The notes below the pieces were generated by a model. The model was not told the DNA's origin. It saw nothing but the letters and a program-made list of their open reading frames with translations, and did not search any database. The position numbers and the translations under genes were made by a program. From NCBI GenBank assembly GCA_016705545.1, contig JADIYA010000010.1, positions 111,636 through 175,635 on the forward strand: a stretch of 64,000 nucleotides of DNA. The letters are read 5' to 3'. Shown piece after piece: positions 1 through 8,491 of the stretch. This DNA comes from Flavobacteriales bacterium. Its GTDB lineage: Bacteria > Bacteroidota > Bacteroidia > Flavobacteriales_F > PHOS-HE28. Within the stretch, counting starts at the first letter, position 1. Every line of letters begins with the position of its first letter.

Positions 1-1
1 T

Positions 2-682
2 GTGATCCTGGTGGGCGACAGCGCCAGCAACGTGATGGCCGGGCACGAGACTACGCTGCCAATCACGCTTGATCAGATGATCTACCATGCAGGCGCCGTG
101 GTGCGCGGCTGCCAGCGGGCACTGATCGTGGTCGACCTGCCCTTCGGCACCTATCAAGGCAACACCAAGGGTGCGCTCAACAGCGCCATCCGCATCATGA
201 AGGAGAGTGGCGCGCATGCCGTGAAGCTCGAGGGCGGGCGCGAGGTGATCGGCTCTGTCGAGCGGATCCTAACAGCGGGCATCCCCGTGATGGGCCATCT
301 CGGACTCACGCCGCAGAGCATCTACAAATTCGGCACGTACGTGGTGCGCGCCAAAGAGGAGATGGAAGCGCAGCGCTTGCGCGAGGATGCCAAGCTCTTG
401 GAAGAGGCCGGTTGCTTCGCGTTGGTGCTCGAGAAGATCCCGGCCAGGCTCGCGGAAGAGGTGGCTAAGAGCGTGAGCATTCCCGTGATCGGCATCGGCG
501 CGGGCGGCGGTGTCGATGGCCAGGTGCTGGTGCTGCACGACATGCTGGGCATCAACAAGGAATTCAATCCGCGCTTCCTGCGGCGCTATGCTGATCTGCA
601 CACGGTGATTTCCGATGCCGTGGGCGGCTACGTGCGCGATGTGCGCAGCAAGGATTTCCCCAGCGCGAAAGAGCAGTATTGA
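2..682 (+). CDS. panB: 3-methyl-2-oxobutanoate hydroxymethyltransferase, 5'-truncated by window edge
   Basis: Ketopantoate hydroxymethyltransferase makes ketopantoate from alpha-ketoisovalerate and 5,10-methylene-THF, the first committed step of pantothenate/CoA synthesis in the cytoplasm. The visible 226 residues begin at VGDSASNVMAGHETT, close to the N-terminal metal-binding Asp of PanB, and continue through VVDLPFGTYQ, VKLEGG, the G-H-L-G-L-T-P-Q stretch and the late IGIGAGGGVDGQVLV motif. The family is about 265-275 residues long, so roughly 40 N-terminal residues lie outside the window. The family assignment is firm. The 3' end is complete, with TGA at 680-682. Confidence 0.95.
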   Translation: MILVGDSASNVMAGHETTLPITLDQMIYHAGAVVRGCQRALIVVDLPFGTYQGNTKGALNSAIRIMKESGAHAVKLEGGREVIGSVERILTAGIPVMGHLGLTPQSIYKFGTYVVRAKEEMEAQRLREDAKLLEEAGCFALVLEKIPARLAEEVAKSVSIPVIGIGAGGGVDGQVLVLHDMLGINKEFNPRFLRRYADLHTVISDAVGGYVRDVRSKDFPSAKEQY

Positions 683-689
683 TCTTTTC

Positions 690-730
690 ATTCCGGGCTG
701 TCAACCCGGCCTTGAGCCGGGGACCGGAAT
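690..730. repeat. Interrupted inverted repeat / possible terminator after panB
   Basis: ATTCCGG (690-696) and CCGGAAT (724-730) enclose an inner perfect hairpin CCCGGC-CTTGA-GCCGGG (705-721). There is no T-tract after it, so it is either a weak terminator or one copy of a dispersed palindromic repeat. It lies between the panB stop and the start of the pseudouridine synthase. Confidence 0.5.
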
Positions 731-740
731 CGCTCGAATC

Positions 741-1424
741 ATGGACCCATCATCGATCCCGGTTCTCTTCTGCGATCAGTGGCTGCTTGCCGTATGCAAG
801 CCTGCAGGCATGCCCGTGCAAGCCGATCCCACCGGCGATGAGGATTTGCTCTCGCTGTTGCGGCGCGAGCGCAAGGAGCTTGCGCTGGAACTCGCGCACC
901 GCATCGATCGGCCCGTGAGCGGGGTGGTGCTGCTCGCGCGAACCGCTGAGGCCAATAGCGCCCTGCAAGCGCTCTTCCGCGAACGGCGGTTTGAGAAGCG
1001 CTATTGGGCCATTGTTGAAGGCCAGGTTCAGGAGAGGGGCTCCGTGGTTTTGGTGCACCGGCTCGCGCAGGATGCTCGCAATCGGAAAGCACGCGTGAGC
1101 GAAGTGCAAGGCGATGAGGCTTCGCGCACGCAGGTGCAGGTGCTAGCACGAGGCGATCGATACACGTTGGTGGAGTGCATGCCCGAAGGCGGTGCCTTCC
1201 ATCAGATCCGAGCGCAGCTCGCGGCTTGGGGCCATCCGATCAAGGGTGACGTGAAGTATGGGGCGCGAAGAGGGGAGAAGGACAGGAGCATCGGGCTGCA
1301 TGCGCGCGAGATCCGATTCGTGCATCCGTTCACCGGAATGGACATGCGGATCATGGCCCAAGCTCCGCAGCAAGGGATCTGGCCTGTGCTGTGCGCGGCA
1401 GCAGGCCTTGCACCTTCGGAATGA
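741..1424 (+). CDS. RluA-family pseudouridine synthase
   Basis: A 227-residue protein with the hallmarks of RluA/TruC-type RNA pseudouridine synthases. ILFCDQWLLAVCKPAGMPVQ-like N-terminal strands are followed by the catalytic motif ELAHRIDRPVSGVVLLA, with the active-site Asp in HRxDRxxSG, and by the C-terminal FHQIRAQLAAWGHPIKGDVKYG motif. It isomerises uridine to pseudouridine in rRNA or tRNA; which RNA cannot be told. It is short and lacks an N-terminal S4 domain, like TruC/RluA types. ATG at 741 is chosen because the upstream in-frame codons run back through the panB 3' end and do not look coding. Confidence 0.9.
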   Translation: MDPSSIPVLFCDQWLLAVCKPAGMPVQADPTGDEDLLSLLRRERKELALELAHRIDRPVSGVVLLARTAEANSALQALFRERRFEKRYWAIVEGQVQERGSVVLVHRLAQDARNRKARVSEVQGDEASRTQVQVLARGDRYTLVECMPEGGAFHQIRAQLAAWGHPIKGDVKYGARRGEKDRSIGLHAREIRFVHPFTGMDMRIMAQAPQQGIWPVLCAAAGLAPSE

Positions 1425-1429
1425 GCGGC

Positions 1430-1437
1430 TACCTTGC
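1430..1437 (+). promoter_or_regulatory. Putative -7 box (TACCTTGC) 5 nt before start codon
   Basis: Matches the Bacteroidota -7 consensus TAnnTTTG at all but one position and sits only five bases before ATG 1443. This implies a nearly leaderless transcript. Confidence 0.4.
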
Positions 1438-1442
1438 CGCTC

Positions 1443-2855
1443 ATGAAGCACCTCATACTGTTCTTGGCCTTGCTCTCTGCGCACGGGCTGCGTGCGCAAG
1501 TGCTCATCAGCGATTCGCTGATCTCCTCGTTCACCATCGCTGAGTTGGCCGATCAAGGCATCGCTGGTGCCGACAACGACATTGAGACCTATCGTATCGT
1601 GTACCACACCGTGGATCCCTTCGGGCAGCCCACCGTTGCCAGCGCGGCGGTGGCGCTTCCGGTGAACACGCCTTGCACGCACGCCATGGCGGCATACATG
1701 CACGGCACCGTGCTGAACCGCGAAGGCGTGCCCTCACGCCTCAGTGATGAGATCGTCGTGGCATACTACCTCAGCGCATTCCGCTATGTGGCCGTACTGC
1801 CCGACTACCTCGGCCTCGGCGACAGCCCGGGACCGCATCCGTACATGCACGCTGCGAGTGAGGCTACTGCTGGCCGCGATGCGCTGCGTGCCGCGCGGGA
1901 ATTGTGCGCAACGAAGGGCGTTGAGTTGAATGGCCAGCTCTTCCTGACCGGTTACTCGCAAGGGGGGCACGCGTGCATGGCCACGCACAAGCTCTTGCAG
2001 GAATCGCATGCCGATGAATTCACCGTCACTGCGGCCGCGCCGTGCAGCGGACCATACGATGCCAGCGGTGTGCAGGCCGAAGTGATCATCGCCGATGAGC
2101 CCTATCCTGCGCCGTACTACCTGCCGTACGTGCTCCTCTCATACGGATATGTGTACCCGTGGCTCTACGACGAGGTGAGCGAAGTGGTGCAAGAGCCTTG
2201 GGCCACGGAGTTGCCGCCGCTCTTCCAGGGAAACAACGGCTCCGGTGTCGTCGATGACATCATGCCCGGGATCCCCAACCAGATCCTGGTTCCCACTATG
2301 CTGCAAGCCTTCATCGATGATCCGGATCATCCCTTCCGCCAGGCGCTGCGCGATAACGACCTCTATGACTGGACGCCCCAGTCGCGCTTGCGCATGTTCT
2401 ACTGCGATGCCGACGACCACGTTTTCTTCCAGAACAGCATCGTGGCGCGCGATGCCATGCAGGCCAATGGCGCTCCCGATGTGCAGGCCGTTAGCGCTGG
2501 CGTCGGTCTCGATCACAACGGCTGCGCCTTCCCAGCGCTGCTCTTGGCGAAGGGCGTGTTCGATGCCCTGCAATGGCCCTGCGGAGGAATCGGTATCGCG
2601 GAGCAGGAGAACGACCGCTGGAGCATCGCGCCCAATCCGGCGAGCGATCTTGTGCGGATCTCTCGCGCCGCACCGGATGGCACCGCATCATTCAGGTTGA
2701 TCGCTTCCGATGGACGTTCGCTGCTCCATGGCGTCATGCCCGATGGTGCATCAGGGTCGTGGATCGATGCCTCTTCGGTTCCGCCAGGCCTATATCTGAT
2801 CGAACTGGTTGATCATCGTGGACGCGCAGCGCTGCGCGTTGCGGTGGAGCGCTGA
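1443..2855 (+). CDS. Secreted alpha/beta hydrolase (secretory-lipase-like) with T9SS sorting domain
   Basis: A 470-residue secreted protein. The signal peptide (MKHLILFLALLSAHGLRAQ) is followed by an alpha/beta-hydrolase domain with the nucleophile elbow GYSQGGHA (Ser around residue 175). Asp in FYCDADDHVFF and His in the LDHNGCAFPALL segment are plausible remaining members of the triad. The layout resembles prolyl-peptidase/LIP-type secretory lipases. After about residue 385 comes a separate WSIAPNPASDLVRI...GLYLIELVD module, a type A T9SS C-terminal sorting domain for export across the outer membrane. The substrate is unknown. TTG at 1434 is also in frame, but ATG 1443 places the signal peptide correctly. 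Confidence 0.85.
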   Translation: MKHLILFLALLSAHGLRAQVLISDSLISSFTIAELADQGIAGADNDIETYRIVYHTVDPFGQPTVASAAVALPVNTPCTHAMAAYMHGTVLNREGVPSRLSDEIVVAYYLSAFRYVAVLPDYLGLGDSPGPHPYMHAASEATAGRDALRAARELCATKGVELNGQLFLTGYSQGGHACMATHKLLQESHADEFTVTAAAPCSGPYDASGVQAEVIIADEPYPAPYYLPYVLLSYGYVYPWLYDEVSEVVQEPWATELPPLFQGNNGSGVVDDIMPGIPNQILVPTMLQAFIDDPDHPFRQALRDNDLYDWTPQSRLRMFYCDADDHVFFQNSIVARDAMQANGAPDVQAVSAGVGLDHNGCAFPALLLAKGVFDALQWPCGGIGIAEQENDRWSIAPNPASDLVRISRAAPDGTASFRLIASDGRSLLHGVMPDGASGSWIDASSVPPGLYLIELVDHRGRAALRVAVER

Positions 2856-2857
2856 GC

Positions 2858-5308
2858 TCACACCGGATCCACATCCGCCACGAGTTGCACAGCGCGGTGC
2901 TCGGGCTGTGCGAACACGCGATCGATGCATTCGCGAACGAAGGCCTTCTCTTCGTGATGCGCGCTGCGGCGCAGCTTCACCAGCAGGTTGCGGATGTGGC
3001 GGTCCTTCACCCAGGCCACGGCGGGGATATCGGGACCTAGCACGCGATCTCCCAAGTGCTCGCGGAGTGCTGATGCCAGATCCGCTGCGGCGGCGGCCAC
3101 GCGCTCTTCGTTGCGGTGGCGGAGGGTAAGCGCCAGCACGCGCAGGAAGGGCGGGTAGCCGTGCGTACGGCGGTGCTCGATCTCGCGCTGGTAGAAGCCT
3201 TCCACATCGTGCCGCGTCACCAGGTCGAGCACGGGATTGCGAACCTCATGCGCTTGGATGATCACGTTACCGGGGGTGTCCCTTCGGCCCGCGCGGCCCG
3301 CCACTTGCGCCATGAGCTGGAAGCCGCGCTCGTGCGCGCGGAAGTCGGGGAAGCGCAAGAGGCTGTCGGCGCTGAGGATGCCCACGGTGGTCACCTGATC
3401 GAAGTCGAGGCCCTTGGTCACCATCTGCGTGCCCACAAGGATGTCGATGGCGCCTTGCGCGAAGCCGGTGAGGATGCGGTCGAGCGCCTGCCTTCCGCGC
3501 ACGGTGTCCTGATCCATGCGGGCGATGCGCGCCTCAGGGAAGATCTCCGCGAGCTCCTCCTCGATCTTTTCCGTGCCGAAGCCGATCATGCGCAGGCGGT
3601 TGCTGCCGCATTGCGCGCACTGCGTGGGCGGCGGATAGGTCCTTCCGCAGTAGTGGCAGCGCAGCTGATGCAGCTTCTTGTGGTAGGTGAGGCTCACATC
3701 GCAGTGATCGCAGTTGGGCACGAAAGCGCAGCTCTCGCATTGCCACACGGGCACGTAGCCGCGCCGGTTCTGGAAGAGGATGGCTTGCTCGCGCTTCTTC
3801 AGCGCCGCATCGATCGCATCGATGAGCGGCTGGCTGAAGTGCCCGCGCATCTGCTTGCGGCGCTGGGCATCGCGGAGGTCCACCAAGGTGATGGCGGGCA
3901 TGGCCACATCGCCATAGCGCGTGAGCAGCTCGGCGTATGCGTACTTGCCTGAATGCGCGTTGTACTGGCTCTCGAGGCTGGGCGTGGCGCTGCCGAGCAG
4001 GGTCTTGGCGCCATGCATGCCGGCGAGCACGATGGCCATGTCGCGCGCGTGGTAGCGTGGCGCCGGTTCGTGCTGCTTGTAGCTGGGGTCGTGCTCTTCA
4101 TCCACCACCGCAAGCCGAAGGTCATTGAAGGGCAGGAAGAGCGCCGAGCGCGCGCCCACGATGATCGGCGGCGCGTCCTTGCCATGAGCCATGCGCACCC
4201 AGAGTTCGGTGCGATCGCGTGCGGACATGCGGCTGTGGTACACCGCGATGCGCTCTCCGAATCGCGCGCGCAGCCGCTCGATGATCTGCGCCGTGAGGGC
4301 GATCTCCGGAAGCAGGTAGAGCACCTGCCCGCCATCGCGCACCGCCTCGTCGATGAGCGTGGTGTAGAGCTCCGTCTTGCCGGATGAGGTGACGCCGCGC
4401 AGCAGCACGACATCTTTCGCTGCGAGTCCGGAGCGTACCTGATCCAGCGCTGCTGCTTGCGCGGGAGAAAGGGAAGGGCCGGCCTTGTCGATGAGCGCTT
4501 GCGCGGGCAGGCCGGCTTCGCGCTCGTGGGTCTCGAAGAGGCCTTTCTCGATCAAGGGCTTCAGCGCAGCGGGAGAAGAGCCGCTGAGGTGCAGCAATTT
4601 GTTCTTCTCCACTTCCAGCGGATGATCGCTCATGCAGCGGCTCAGCTCCACATAGCGCATGAGCAGGTGCAATTGCTTGGGCGCCTTCTTCTCCAGCTTG
4701 TCGCACCACTGGTGCAGCGCTTCTTCGCTGTGCGCCGCATCGGTGAGCTTCACGTAGGTCAGGGTGCGCGGCTTCCACGCCTCGCGCAACTCCTCTTCCA
4801 CGATCACCACGCCTTCATCGATCAGGCGCTTGATCGCAGGCATGGGGTTCTTCAAGCCGAGCAGCTCGCCAGCTTCTTTCATGCTGAGCGCTTCGCGTTC
4901 GAGGAGTGCGGCGATCAGCACGCCAGAGCGATCGGTTCGCACTGGCTCTTCCGCGATGAATGGATTCACGACGATGCGCGTCTCGCTGCTCAGGGTGAGC
5001 TGCCCGGGCAAAGCCGCGATCATCACTTCGCCCAGCGTGCACAGGTAGTGCTCGGCGATGCGCTCCCACAGGAGGAATTGCCGCTCGGTGACGATGGGCG
5101 CGGCATCGAGCACGGAGAGGATCTCGCGGGTGCTGGTGAGGGGGGCTTCATCATGCAACCGGCGCACGAGCCCGCCGTAGAGCTTACCGCCACGTCCGAA
5201 AGGCACGGCCACGCGCATGCCTGACTTCACTTCATCTCCTTCTGGCAGACTGAAGGTGAAGCGTCCCGGCACGGCAAGCGGCAGGATCACATCGGCGAAG
5301 CGCGGCAT
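2858..5308 (-). CDS. priA: Primosomal replication restart helicase PriA
   Basis: An 816-residue 3'-to-5' superfamily 2 helicase that reloads the replisome at stalled forks. Visible features are the N-terminal DNA-binding region starting PRFADVILPLAVPGRFTF, Walker A GVTSSGKTE (about residue 306), the DEEH box (about 403), helicase motif GSATPSLES, and the zinc-binding cysteine cluster C-x2-C...C-x2-C between about 524 and 568 (CESC, CDHC, CHYC, CAQC). Length is normal for Bacteroidota PriA. The start at 5308 is preferred to an in-frame start 30 codons upstream because homologues start near MPxFADVxLP and because CACCTTTG, a promoter-like box, lies four bases before this ATG. Confidence 0.96.
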   Translation of the reverse strand: MPRFADVILPLAVPGRFTFSLPEGDEVKSGMRVAVPFGRGGKLYGGLVRRLHDEAPLTSTREILSVLDAAPIVTERQFLLWERIAEHYLCTLGEVMIAALPGQLTLSSETRIVVNPFIAEEPVRTDRSGVLIAALLEREALSMKEAGELLGLKNPMPAIKRLIDEGVVIVEEELREAWKPRTLTYVKLTDAAHSEEALHQWCDKLEKKAPKQLHLLMRYVELSRCMSDHPLEVEKNKLLHLSGSSPAALKPLIEKGLFETHEREAGLPAQALIDKAGPSLSPAQAAALDQVRSGLAAKDVVLLRGVTSSGKTELYTTLIDEAVRDGGQVLYLLPEIALTAQIIERLRARFGERIAVYHSRMSARDRTELWVRMAHGKDAPPIIVGARSALFLPFNDLRLAVVDEEHDPSYKQHEPAPRYHARDMAIVLAGMHGAKTLLGSATPSLESQYNAHSGKYAYAELLTRYGDVAMPAITLVDLRDAQRRKQMRGHFSQPLIDAIDAALKKREQAILFQNRRGYVPVWQCESCAFVPNCDHCDVSLTYHKKLHQLRCHYCGRTYPPPTQCAQCGSNRLRMIGFGTEKIEEELAEIFPEARIARMDQDTVRGRQALDRILTGFAQGAIDILVGTQMVTKGLDFDQVTTVGILSADSLLRFPDFRAHERGFQLMAQVAGRAGRRDTPGNVIIQAHEVRNPVLDLVTRHDVEGFYQREIEHRRTHGYPPFLRVLALTLRHRNEERVAAAAADLASALREHLGDRVLGPDIPAVAWVKDRHIRNLLVKLRRSAHHEEKAFVRECIDRVFAQPEHRAVQLVADVDPV

Positions 5309-5425
5309 TGGGCAAAGGTGATCGCGCGGCGCATGCCGAAGGTCATCCGTCATGCAAGTGTCAAGGTGATTCTCAGGATTTGCTCTCCTGGGCAACAAAG
5401 CCGGTTGTTGGGTTGTCTATCAGTC

Positions 5426-5587
5426 ATGGCACGCACGAAGGATCTCAAGAAGAAGCAAGAGGTGCCCAGCGAAACGTTGAGCGCCTCGGTGTATGACCAG
5501 CCTACGCCGATGTGGAGCCGGTACTATCACGCTATGCGCAAGCGGATCCGGTTCCCGCGCTATTACAAGCGAGCGGTGAATTGGTAG
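5426..5587 (+). CDS. Small basic conserved-looking protein
   Basis: A 53-residue ORF beginning MARTKDLKKKQEVPSETL and ending RFPRYYKRAVNW. It is strongly basic and rich in Tyr/Trp/Arg, with no signal peptide or membrane segment. I do not recognise the family. Codon use resembles the neighbouring genes and the ORF fills the gap between priA (divergent) and the sugar transporter, so it is plausibly a real small nucleic-acid-binding or ribosome-associated protein. That role is inference from composition only. Confidence 0.45.
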   Translation: MARTKDLKKKQEVPSETLSASVYDQPTPMWSRYYHAMRKRIRFPRYYKRAVNW

Positions 5588-5650
5588 CGATCGCACAGGG
5601 GGATGTTGGCGGAGGGCCATAGGTGATGGGTGCGGTGGATGGCCCACGGG

Positions 5651-5658
5651 TACTTTCA
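5651..5658 (+). promoter_or_regulatory. Putative -7 box (TACTTTCA) 7 nt before start codon
   Basis: A near-match to TAnnTTTG placed seven bases upstream of ATG 5666, the same geometry as before several other genes here. Confidence 0.35.
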
Positions 5659-5665
5659 CCGCCGC

Positions 5666-6994
5666 ATGAGCACCACTTCGCGCAGCACGGCCACGGCCAT
5701 CATCATCCTGGGCGTACTGTTCTTTCTCTTCGGCTTCGTGACCTGGCTCAATGGGCCGCTGATCCCGTTCATGCGCATCGCCTGTGAGCTGAGCGATTTC
5801 GAGGCGAGCATCGTGGTGCCATTCGCATTCTACGCCTCCTATTTCGTGATGGCGCTTCCAGCCTCGGTGCTGTTGAAGCGAACAGGCATGAAGAACGGTA
5901 TGGCGCTCGGCCTCGCCGTGATGGCCGTGGGAGCCTTCCTCTTCATCCCCGCCGCGCACGCCCGTTCGGCAGGCCTCTTCCTGACGGGCTTCTTCACCAT
6001 CGGGACCGGGCTCGCCGTGCTTCAAACGGCAAGCAACCCGTACGTGACCGTGATCGGGCCGATTGCCAGCGCAGCCAAGAGGATCAGCATCATGGGCATC
6101 TGCAACAAGCTGGGCGGGATCGTGGCGCCCTTCATCCTGGGAGCGTTGATCCTGGTCGATGCGGATCAGCTCAAAACCGACCTGCTCACGCTGGAAGGTC
6201 CTGCACGTGCGCTCTTGCTCGACGAGCGGGCACGCCTGGTCGTGATGCCGTACGCGGTGCTCGGTGCAGGCCTGTTAGCCGCTGCTGTGCTGATCCGGTT
6301 TTCACCGTTGCCCCCTTTGCAGGAGGAAGAGTCCGGCGCAGCCCGGTCCGGAGCTTCGCCATGGGGACATCCGCAATTGGTGCTCGGTGTTGCTGCGCTC
6401 TTCGTGTATGTCTGGGCCGAGGTCCTGGCCGGGGATAGCATTGCCGTATACGCGGAGCGTCTCGGCACCCCGCTCGACATCGCCAAGTCGCTCACCAGCG
6501 TCACGCTATCCGCCATGCTCGTGGGTTACGTGATCGGCATCGCACTCATCCCGCGCTTCTTGTCCCAGCGGTGGGCGCTCGCGCTTTCTTCTCTGTGCGC
6601 GTTGGCCTGTGTCGCCGGCGTGCTCGTGGCCGATCCGCAGAGCGCCACCATGTTCCCGGTGATGGACTTCGCGGAGTTGCGCCTGAATTGGGTCGATCTG
6701 CCGGTGTCGGTGGTCTTCGTGGCCTTGCTGGGCTTGGGCAATGCCTTGATGTGGCCGGCCATCTGGCCATTGGCGGTTGATGGTATCGGTTCAGCACTGA
6801 AGACCGGGTCGGCCCTTCTGATCATGGCGATTCTCGGAGGCGCGTTGGCCATGCCGGTCTGGACCGCCATGTCGACTGGCGCTGGCGCAGCCGCTTCTCA
6901 ATCCGCGTACTGGCTGCTGGTCCCGTTCTATGGCTTCATCGGCTGGTATGCCCTTCGTGGCTCGCGGTTGCGGGCATGGGCCAAGGGCGGCTAG
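5666..6994 (+). CDS. MFS sugar transporter, FucP/GluP (glucose/galactose or fucose) family
   Basis: A 442-residue integral inner-membrane protein with about 12 hydrophobic helices. The N-terminal FGFVTWLNGPLIPFM...LSDFEASIVVPFAFYASYFVMALPAS and the later VLQTASNPYVTVIGP segment are characteristic of the FHS/FucP-type H+-coupled sugar symporters of Bacteroidota. It should import a hexose or deoxyhexose; the exact sugar cannot be read from sequence. The start was placed at ATG 5666 because upstream in-frame codons are not hydrophobic and a promoter-like box precedes it. No catabolic sugar genes sit next to it. Confidence 0.88.
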   Translation: MSTTSRSTATAIIILGVLFFLFGFVTWLNGPLIPFMRIACELSDFEASIVVPFAFYASYFVMALPASVLLKRTGMKNGMALGLAVMAVGAFLFIPAAHARSAGLFLTGFFTIGTGLAVLQTASNPYVTVIGPIASAAKRISIMGICNKLGGIVAPFILGALILVDADQLKTDLLTLEGPARALLLDERARLVVMPYAVLGAGLLAAAVLIRFSPLPPLQEEESGAARSGASPWGHPQLVLGVAALFVYVWAEVLAGDSIAVYAERLGTPLDIAKSLTSVTLSAMLVGYVIGIALIPRFLSQRWALALSSLCALACVAGVLVADPQSATMFPVMDFAELRLNWVDLPVSVVFVALLGLGNALMWPAIWPLAVDGIGSALKTGSALLIMAILGGALAMPVWTAMSTGAGAAASQSAYWLLVPFYGFIGWYALRGSRLRAWAKGG

Positions 6995-7075
6995 GCCTAC
7001 CGTGTTGAAAACTGCCCACCATTGCTCAGGATGCCCGCGGAAGCCGCTTCTACCTTCGGCACCGCATCTCCACCC

Positions 7076-7978
7076 ATGAATCGAATGGAACCCAAACGCA
7101 TTGCCCTGCTCGCGCCGGGATTCGCTCTGCTGCTGGCCGCTTGCGGCGGTGGCGAACCTGGCTCCACGCCAGGCACCGATTCGCTCTCAACGCAGGCCAC
7201 CGATAAAGAGTCCGAACTGATCGGCGTCGGCGGCAAGTTCTTCAGCGTGCCTTCTCCGGTTCAGGCTGCCATCGCCATTAAAGAGGCAGGCCTCAAGTAT
7301 CAGAAGGACCTGACCGCTCCGCTGGAGAAAGGCGATGCCATGACGGCCCGAATGGCCCAAGCCATGATGATGGGCGTGTACGGTGCCGATATGTCCTACG
7401 CAACCGTGCACCGTGATGCGCAAAGCGCGCTGGCCACCTTGGAGACCATTGAACGGCTCAGCGCCAAGCTCGAATTGAACAATGCCTTCGATAAGGCCCT
7501 TGTGGAACGTTTCAAGGCCAACATGGGCAGCGAGGACAGCCTGTTGCGCTTCAGCGGCATGGCCTTCCGCGCAGCTGATCAGTACTTGAAGGCGAATGAC
7601 GCTCTGGACGTGAGCGCTTGGGTGCTGGCCGGCGGATGGGTGGAGGGCATGCACCTCACGCTGGCGGATCCCGCTGCAGCCAAGAGCCCTGTGCTCTTAG
7701 CGCGCATCGGCGAGCAGAAGGGCACGCTCGATGGTCTGCTCACGGTGGTCGACGGCATAAATGCCGATGGTGCGAGCGATGCGCTGATGAAGGGCCTGAA
7801 GGAATTGCGCCAAGAGATGGAAGCGGTGAAGACCACCTATGTGTTTGAGGCACCTGTGACGGACGCCGCGAAGATGACCACCTACATCAACAGCAAGAGC
7901 ACAGCGGAAGTGAGCGCCGAGCAGCTCGCCGCCATCGCCGCGAAGGTGGCCGCCTTGCGCAACATGATCCTCGCTTGA
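7076..7978 (+). CDS. Putative lipoprotein of unknown function
   Basis: About 300 residues. The N-terminus MNRMEPKRIALLAPGFALLLAACGGGEPGS carries a lipobox (LLAAC), so the mature protein should be lipid-anchored at the Cys. The body is mostly alpha-helical, rich in Ala/Leu/Lys, with no motif I recognise. It is followed three bases later by the next secreted-protein gene, and both precede a strong terminator, so the two are probably one transcript. ATG 7088 is an alternative start. Confidence 0.75.
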   Translation: MNRMEPKRIALLAPGFALLLAACGGGEPGSTPGTDSLSTQATDKESELIGVGGKFFSVPSPVQAAIAIKEAGLKYQKDLTAPLEKGDAMTARMAQAMMMGVYGADMSYATVHRDAQSALATLETIERLSAKLELNNAFDKALVERFKANMGSEDSLLRFSGMAFRAADQYLKANDALDVSAWVLAGGWVEGMHLTLADPAAAKSPVLLARIGEQKGTLDGLLTVVDGINADGASDALMKGLKELRQEMEAVKTTYVFEAPVTDAAKMTTYINSKSTAEVSAEQLAAIAAKVAALRNMILA

Positions 7979-7980
7979 CC

Positions 7981-8403
7981 ATGAAACGCACCCTCTTCGC
8001 ACTCCTGCTCATCCTGATGACCGGCGCTGCCAGCGCTCAAGGCATCTGCCAGGGAATCGCCGCTTGTTGCGAGAAGCATATCGCCGCCAACTACATCCCC
8101 GACGGGCAATTCTACCGCGCTCTGCTCCAAGGCGATGAGGTGGCCGAGTTCGGCCTCACGCTGTTCGGCGGCACCACCTATCGGGTTGCTGCCTGCAGCG
8201 GTGATACCGATGGCAACTTGATTTTCAGCGTGTACGATACGGCCAAAGAGCGCAACCTGCTCTTCACCAACAAGGATCATCGCAACGCTCCTTATTGGGA
8301 CCTGGCCATTACCAGCACACTGGATGTGGTGGTGGAGGCCACGCTCGATCCCAGCAAGGCGGGCAGCGGATGCGCCGTGATGCTCATCGGCTTCAAGCGC
8401 TAA
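7981..8403 (+). CDS. Small secreted protein of unknown function
   Basis: A 140-residue protein with a clean signal peptide (MKRTLFALLLILMTGAASAQ). The mature part begins GICQGIAACCEKHIAANYIPDGQ and reads like a compact beta-rich domain (FGLTLFGGTTYRVAAC...LIFSVYD...DVVVEATLDP). Three of its five mature cysteines lie within a dozen residues. I do not recognise the family. It probably shares a transcript with the preceding lipoprotein gene, since only two bases separate the two. Confidence 0.7.
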   Translation: MKRTLFALLLILMTGAASAQGICQGIAACCEKHIAANYIPDGQFYRALLQGDEVAEFGLTLFGGTTYRVAACSGDTDGNLIFSVYDTAKERNLLFTNKDHRNAPYWDLAITSTLDVVVEATLDPSKAGSGCAVMLIGFKR

Positions 8404-8425
8404 CGCGTCCCGCCGGAACCTTTGG

Positions 8426-8457
8426 GCGCCCCTCCCGTTGAGAGGGGCGCTCTTTTT
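8426..8457 (+). terminator. Rho-independent terminator
   Basis: A perfect 9-bp stem, GCGCCCCTC (8426-8434) pairing with GAGGGGCGC (8442-8450), with a 7-nt loop and the T-rich tail TCTTTTT. It closes the lipoprotein/secreted-protein unit. Confidence 0.9.
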
Positions 8458-8491
8458 GGGACCTGCTTGGATCCCGGCTGGGGCGGTGCGC